A stretch of 9,920 bases of DNA from Bacteroidota bacterium (GTDB lineage Bacteria > Bacteroidota > Bacteroidia > Bacteroidales > Prolixibacteraceae). The notes below the pieces were generated by a model that saw only the letters and a program-made list of their open reading frames with translations, was not told the DNA's origin and searched no databases. Shown here piece by piece: positions 7,306-9,920 of the stretch. The number at the start of each line of letters is the position of its first letter. The first letter of the stretch is position 1. The DNA lies in NCBI GenBank assembly GCA_030691295.1, contig JAUYEQ010000579.1, positions 1-9,920 of the forward strand. The letters run 5' to 3'. The translations under genes and the position numbers were made by a program.

Positions 7306-7457
7306 GAGAAGGCACAGGAAAAGACACAAAAAAGATAAAAAGATAAATAAGAAACACAGAATAAGAAATAAGAAACATCAAAGTCATCGTTCCTGATTTC
7401 TTATTTCCTGTTCGATATTCGATATTTTAACATCAGGAATTTTAAATTTTTTAGAAT
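7306..7457 (+). repeat. Purine-rich spacer with perfect 11-bp hairpin and TCGATATT repeats (before the TolC-like gene)
   Basis: The first ~70 bases after the permease stop are almost all purine on this strand, with runs built from AGATAAA, AGAATAAG and AGAAATAAG. GAAATAAGAAA (7365-7375) pairs perfectly with TTTCTTATTTC (7397-7407), and TCA/TGA inside can extend the stem. The repeat TTCGATATTCGATATT (7411-7426) follows. TTCCTGAT (7390-7397) could instead pair with ATCAGGAA (7432-7439), giving an alternative fold that competes at one base. No T-tract follows the main stem, so a simple intrinsic terminator is not supported. The next gene starts at 7458 with no Shine-Dalgarno sequence. Confidence 0.55.
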
Positions 7458-8948
7458 ATGCCATTAAAAAAACTTATCCAAAGAGGATTTATGCTGATCA
7501 TTTTTTGTCAGCTTTTGCTTCCGGCAAATGCACAGCAAATACTGACGCTTGAAAGCGCACTGGACATTGCTGCTGCCAATAGTCCCGACATTCGCCGTTC
7601 GTTGTTGAATCTGGAACGTTCCGAGCAATCCTTGAAAGCACAAAATGCCGCGCTTAAATCAAATTTTTCATTGGGTGTGACTCCCCTGAGTTTCGATCAG
7701 CGCCGGCAGTTTGATATGTACAACTCGCAGTGGTACACAAGTAAAACCACGCAATCGTTCGGAACTCTAACTGTTGCTCAGCCATTTCTTCCAACCGATG
7801 CAACCATTAGCCTGGTAAATCGTTTTGGATGGCAAAACAACTATGTTGAGAGATTCAATGGAGTTGAAGAAAACAAGGCATTTACCAATTATCTTTCATT
7901 GAGCATTGCACAACCGTTGTTCACATACAACCGGACTAAACTGGAGCTGAAAGAACTGGAGCTGGACCTCGAGAATGCCCAGTTGAATTATGCCATGCAA
8001 AAGCTGAACAACGAAAAGCAGGTCACACAATTTTTTTACAATGTTTATGAGGCACAAATGAGCCTGAGTATTTCGCAGGATGAGTTCATCAATACACAAA
8101 AAAGCTACGAAATAACCGAGAATAAGGTAACTGCCGGAATTTCCGCCAAAGAAGAACTTTATCAGGCAGAACTCAACTTTGCCACTTCCAAATCAGCCGT
8201 TCAGAATGCACAGGTTAACCTCGATAATTTTAAAGACCAGTTTAAGCAATACATTGGCATGGACATTATGGAAGAAATAACTGTAATGACCGATGTGGCA
8301 ATGAACCCGGTAATTGTAGATGTGAAAAAAGCAATTGAATATGGATTGAACTCCAGAATGGAACTCCGCCAGCGTGAAATCGACATCGAAACTTCACAGT
8401 TTGCACTGATCCGCACCAGATCGCTGAACGAATTCAGGGGAGATGTGAATTTGTCGTTGGGGATTAGCGGCGACAACGAAAAACTTTTTAATATATACGA
8501 CAATCCAACCAACAATCCCCGGGTATCGGTTTCATTCAACCTTCCGCTTTATGACTGGGGCGAAAAGAAAGCCCGCATAAAAGCACAGGAAGCAGTGATC
8601 CAAACCCAGGAGTTGAACCAAACTGAAGAAAAGAAACAGATTACGCTTGATATCCGCAGGGTTTACAGGAGTATTCAGAATCTGGTGAATCAGATTGACA
8701 TTGCTGCTCAGAGTGAGAAAAATGCACAACTAACCTATGAAATCAATCTCGAACGATATGCGAACGGCGACCTGACCAGTATGGATCTGAACCTTTTCCA
8801 GAACCAGCTTTCACAGAAAAAAATGGCGTATGCACAGGCTTTGATCGATTATAAAATTGAATTACTGAATCTGAAAATCCAATCGCTTTACGATTTCGAA
8901 AAAAACGAAGCAATTGTTCCTGAAAACCTTATCAAAAAGAACAAATAA
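7458..8948 (+). CDS. TolC-family outer-membrane efflux protein
   Basis: This 496-residue protein has an N-terminal signal peptide with basic residues (KK, QR), a hydrophobic core and a likely cleavage after ANA25 (LLLPANA|QQ). It shows the two-fold outer-membrane efflux protein architecture. Repeat one (about 28-270) starts with LTLESALDIAAANSPDI and contains long helical stretches rich in Gln, Asn, Glu and Leu. Repeat two (about 287-480) starts with VKKAIEYGLNSRMELRQREI and includes NPRVSVSFNLPLYDWGEKKA, a typical beta-strand segment before the periplasmic helices, and LTSMDLNLFQNQLSQKKMAY near the end. Such proteins form trimers: a 12-stranded barrel in the outer membrane on a long periplasmic helical tunnel. 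It sits between the fused permease gene and an adaptor gene, so it is the likely exit duct of the exporter. The length is normal for the family and nothing is truncated. It could also serve other inner-membrane pumps encoded beyond the window. Confidence 0.94.
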   Translation: MPLKKLIQRGFMLIIFCQLLLPANAQQILTLESALDIAAANSPDIRRSLLNLERSEQSLKAQNAALKSNFSLGVTPLSFDQRRQFDMYNSQWYTSKTTQSFGTLTVAQPFLPTDATISLVNRFGWQNNYVERFNGVEENKAFTNYLSLSIAQPLFTYNRTKLELKELELDLENAQLNYAMQKLNNEKQVTQFFYNVYEAQMSLSISQDEFINTQKSYEITENKVTAGISAKEELYQAELNFATSKSAVQNAQVNLDNFKDQFKQYIGMDIMEEITVMTDVAMNPVIVDVKKAIEYGLNSRMELRQREIDIETSQFALIRTRSLNEFRGDVNLSLGISGDNEKLFNIYDNPTNNPRVSVSFNLPLYDWGEKKARIKAQEAVIQTQELNQTEEKKQITLDIRRVYRSIQNLVNQIDIAAQSEKNAQLTYEINLERYANGDLTSMDLNLFQNQLSQKKMAYAQALIDYKIELLNLKIQSLYDFEKNEAIVPENLIKKNK

Positions 8949-9058
8949 ACCATTGACTATTGACCATTTAACTATTTACTATTGAGCCGTTCAGCACTGA
9001 AATTGTCAATCGTAAATGACCAAATCGTAAATTAATTAGCCACTAATACATTCAAAAT
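8949..9058 (+). repeat. Repeat-bearing spacer with imperfect hairpin, copy B (before the adaptor)
   Basis: This spacer is related to the one at 3837-3960. It begins at the TolC-like stop codon with ATTGACTATTGACC, carries TTTACTATTGA (8975-8985), a GCCG-containing middle, and two copies of AATCGTAAAT (9008-9017 and 9023-9032) 15 bp apart. ATTTACTATTGA (8974-8985) pairs with TCAATCGTAAAT (9006-9017) at 11 of 12 positions. Inside it, a 4x4 internal loop is capped by TTCA/TGAA (8990-8993, 8998-9001) with a GCAC tetraloop. The compact fold suggests an RNA structure between two genes of one operon. A terminator role is not favoured because no T-tract follows. Confidence 0.6.
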
Positions 9059-9920
9059 ATGAAACGCTTTCACCAATTTATTGCTTTGTTTGCACTTATC
9101 GGCGCAACCATAGCCTGTAACACGCAACCTACAAATACAGCCACCGAGCTGGCTGTTCCGGTTTCAGTTTCCGACATCAAACCAGGCTCGATCGAAAAAG
9201 TAATCAATACCACCGGTACGCTGAATGCCACAAAAAAAGCGGTTGTTAACACCGAAATGACCGGAGAATACAGGTTACTGGTCAATCCGAGAACACGCCG
9301 TCCGTTTGCATTGGGCGACGTGGTTGAAAACGGACAAGTGATCGTTCAGCTTGAAGATGCTGAATATGTAAATGGTATCGGGCTTGATGCCAAGAAACTA
9401 AATCTCGAAATTACGGAGCAGAACATGAAAAAGCAGGAATCACTCTATGAAAAGGGAGGCGTTACCTTGCTCGATTACCGCAATTCGGAAGTGAACTACA
9501 CCAATGCCAAAGACGCTTTTGAACGTGCCAACCTTCAACTGGCAAAAATGAGGGTTCGTGCTCCTTTCAAAGGAGTAATTACCGATTTGCCTGCAATTAC
9601 CAACGGAACTCAAGTTGCAACAGGAACAGCAGTTGTAAGCCTGATGGATTACAGCATCATGACTGTTGAGGTGAACCTTCCGGAGAAATTTATTGGCGAT
9701 GTGCTGATTGACCAGGCAGTACGCATCATGAATTATACCTTGCCAAACGATACTCTGCCCGGAAGTGTAAAAGAATTATCGCCGGCCATCAGTACCGAAA
9801 CACGCACTTTCAAGGGAGTAATTCAGGTTGCCAATCCTGAAATGAAACTTCGCCCCGGAATGTTTGCCAAAGCCGACATCGTTCTGGCACGCAAAGACAG
9901 TGTGATTGTGATCCCGAAAG
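9059..9920 (+). CDS. Periplasmic adaptor (membrane fusion protein, HlyD/MacA/AcrA-type) lipoprotein, C-terminus cut by window edge
   Basis: The frame is open from an ATG at 9059 to the right edge, giving 287 complete codons of a protein usually 340-420 residues long. The N-terminus MKRFHQFIALFALIGATIAC is a likely lipoprotein signal with C20 as the lipidated residue, although the -3 residue (T17) is not the usual Leu. Adaptor features follow in order: VSVSDIKPGSIEKVINTTGT (35-54), the first lipoyl half up to LGDVVENGQVIVQLED (85-100), a helical hairpin (about 105-163), the second lipoyl half VRAPFKGVITDLPAITNGTQ (166-185), and beta-barrel segments including TRTFKGVIQV and LRPGMFAKADI (265-273). 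Adaptors link an inner-membrane pump to a TolC duct, so it likely works with the gene just upstream. An insertion, VNPRTRRPFA (75-84), separates the usual first lipoyl strands. An RND or MacB-type pump may follow outside the window, in which case the pairing with the ABC-2 permease would be shared or indirect. Confidence 0.92.
   Translation, partial: MKRFHQFIALFALIGATIACNTQPTNTATELAVPVSVSDIKPGSIEKVINTTGTLNATKKAVVNTEMTGEYRLLVNPRTRRPFALGDVVENGQVIVQLEDAEYVNGIGLDAKKLNLEITEQNMKKQESLYEKGGVTLLDYRNSEVNYTNAKDAFERANLQLAKMRVRAPFKGVITDLPAITNGTQVATGTAVVSLMDYSIMTVEVNLPEKFIGDVLIDQAVRIMNYTLPNDTLPGSVKELSPAISTETRTFKGVIQVANPEMKLRPGMFAKADIVLARKDSVIVIPK

Overview
The window looks like chromosomal DNA from a member of the Bacteroidota, most likely a marine or environmental Bacteroidales/Marinilabiliales-type organism. 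This is inferred from the protein families, from start codons that mostly lack Shine-Dalgarno sequences, and from upstream boxes matching the Bacteroidota promoter pattern TAnnTTTG. No rRNA, tRNA, CRISPR array or transposase is visible.

Layout. (1) Positions 1-1834, minus strand: a nearly complete membrane sulfatase of the LTA synthase/phosphoglycerol transferase family, whose C-terminus runs off the left edge. (2) Positions 2010-2653, plus strand: a two-gene module of a small antitoxin-like protein and a PIN-domain ribonuclease toxin, overlapping by four bases. (3) Positions 2943-9920, plus strand: four genes that read as one export operon. They encode an ABC ATPase, a very large ABC-2 permease fused to an M1-peptidase-like domain and a golvesin-C-like domain, a TolC-type outer-membrane factor, and a periplasmic adaptor lipoprotein that is cut by the right edge.

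How the genes fit together. The ATPase should power the permease in the inner membrane. The adaptor and the TolC-like protein would extend the path across the periplasm and outer membrane. The odd component is the permease: after seven hydrophobic segments, about 840 residues are predicted to sit in the periplasm. They resemble an M1 aminopeptidase but lack the HEXXH zinc motif, and end in a beta-sandwich domain of the golvesin C-terminal type. This suggests a substrate-binding or scaffold role for a former peptidase domain inside a tripartite exporter. The substrate cannot be read from the sequence.

The three spacers inside the export operon are unusual. The spacers before the permease and before the adaptor are related along most of their length: both start at the upstream stop codon, share TTTACTATTGA, and carry two copies of AATCGTAAAT exactly 15 bp apart, and each can fold into an imperfect hairpin. 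The spacer before the TolC-like gene has a different hairpin with a perfect 11-bp stem. These look like repeated extragenic elements that may shape operon expression.
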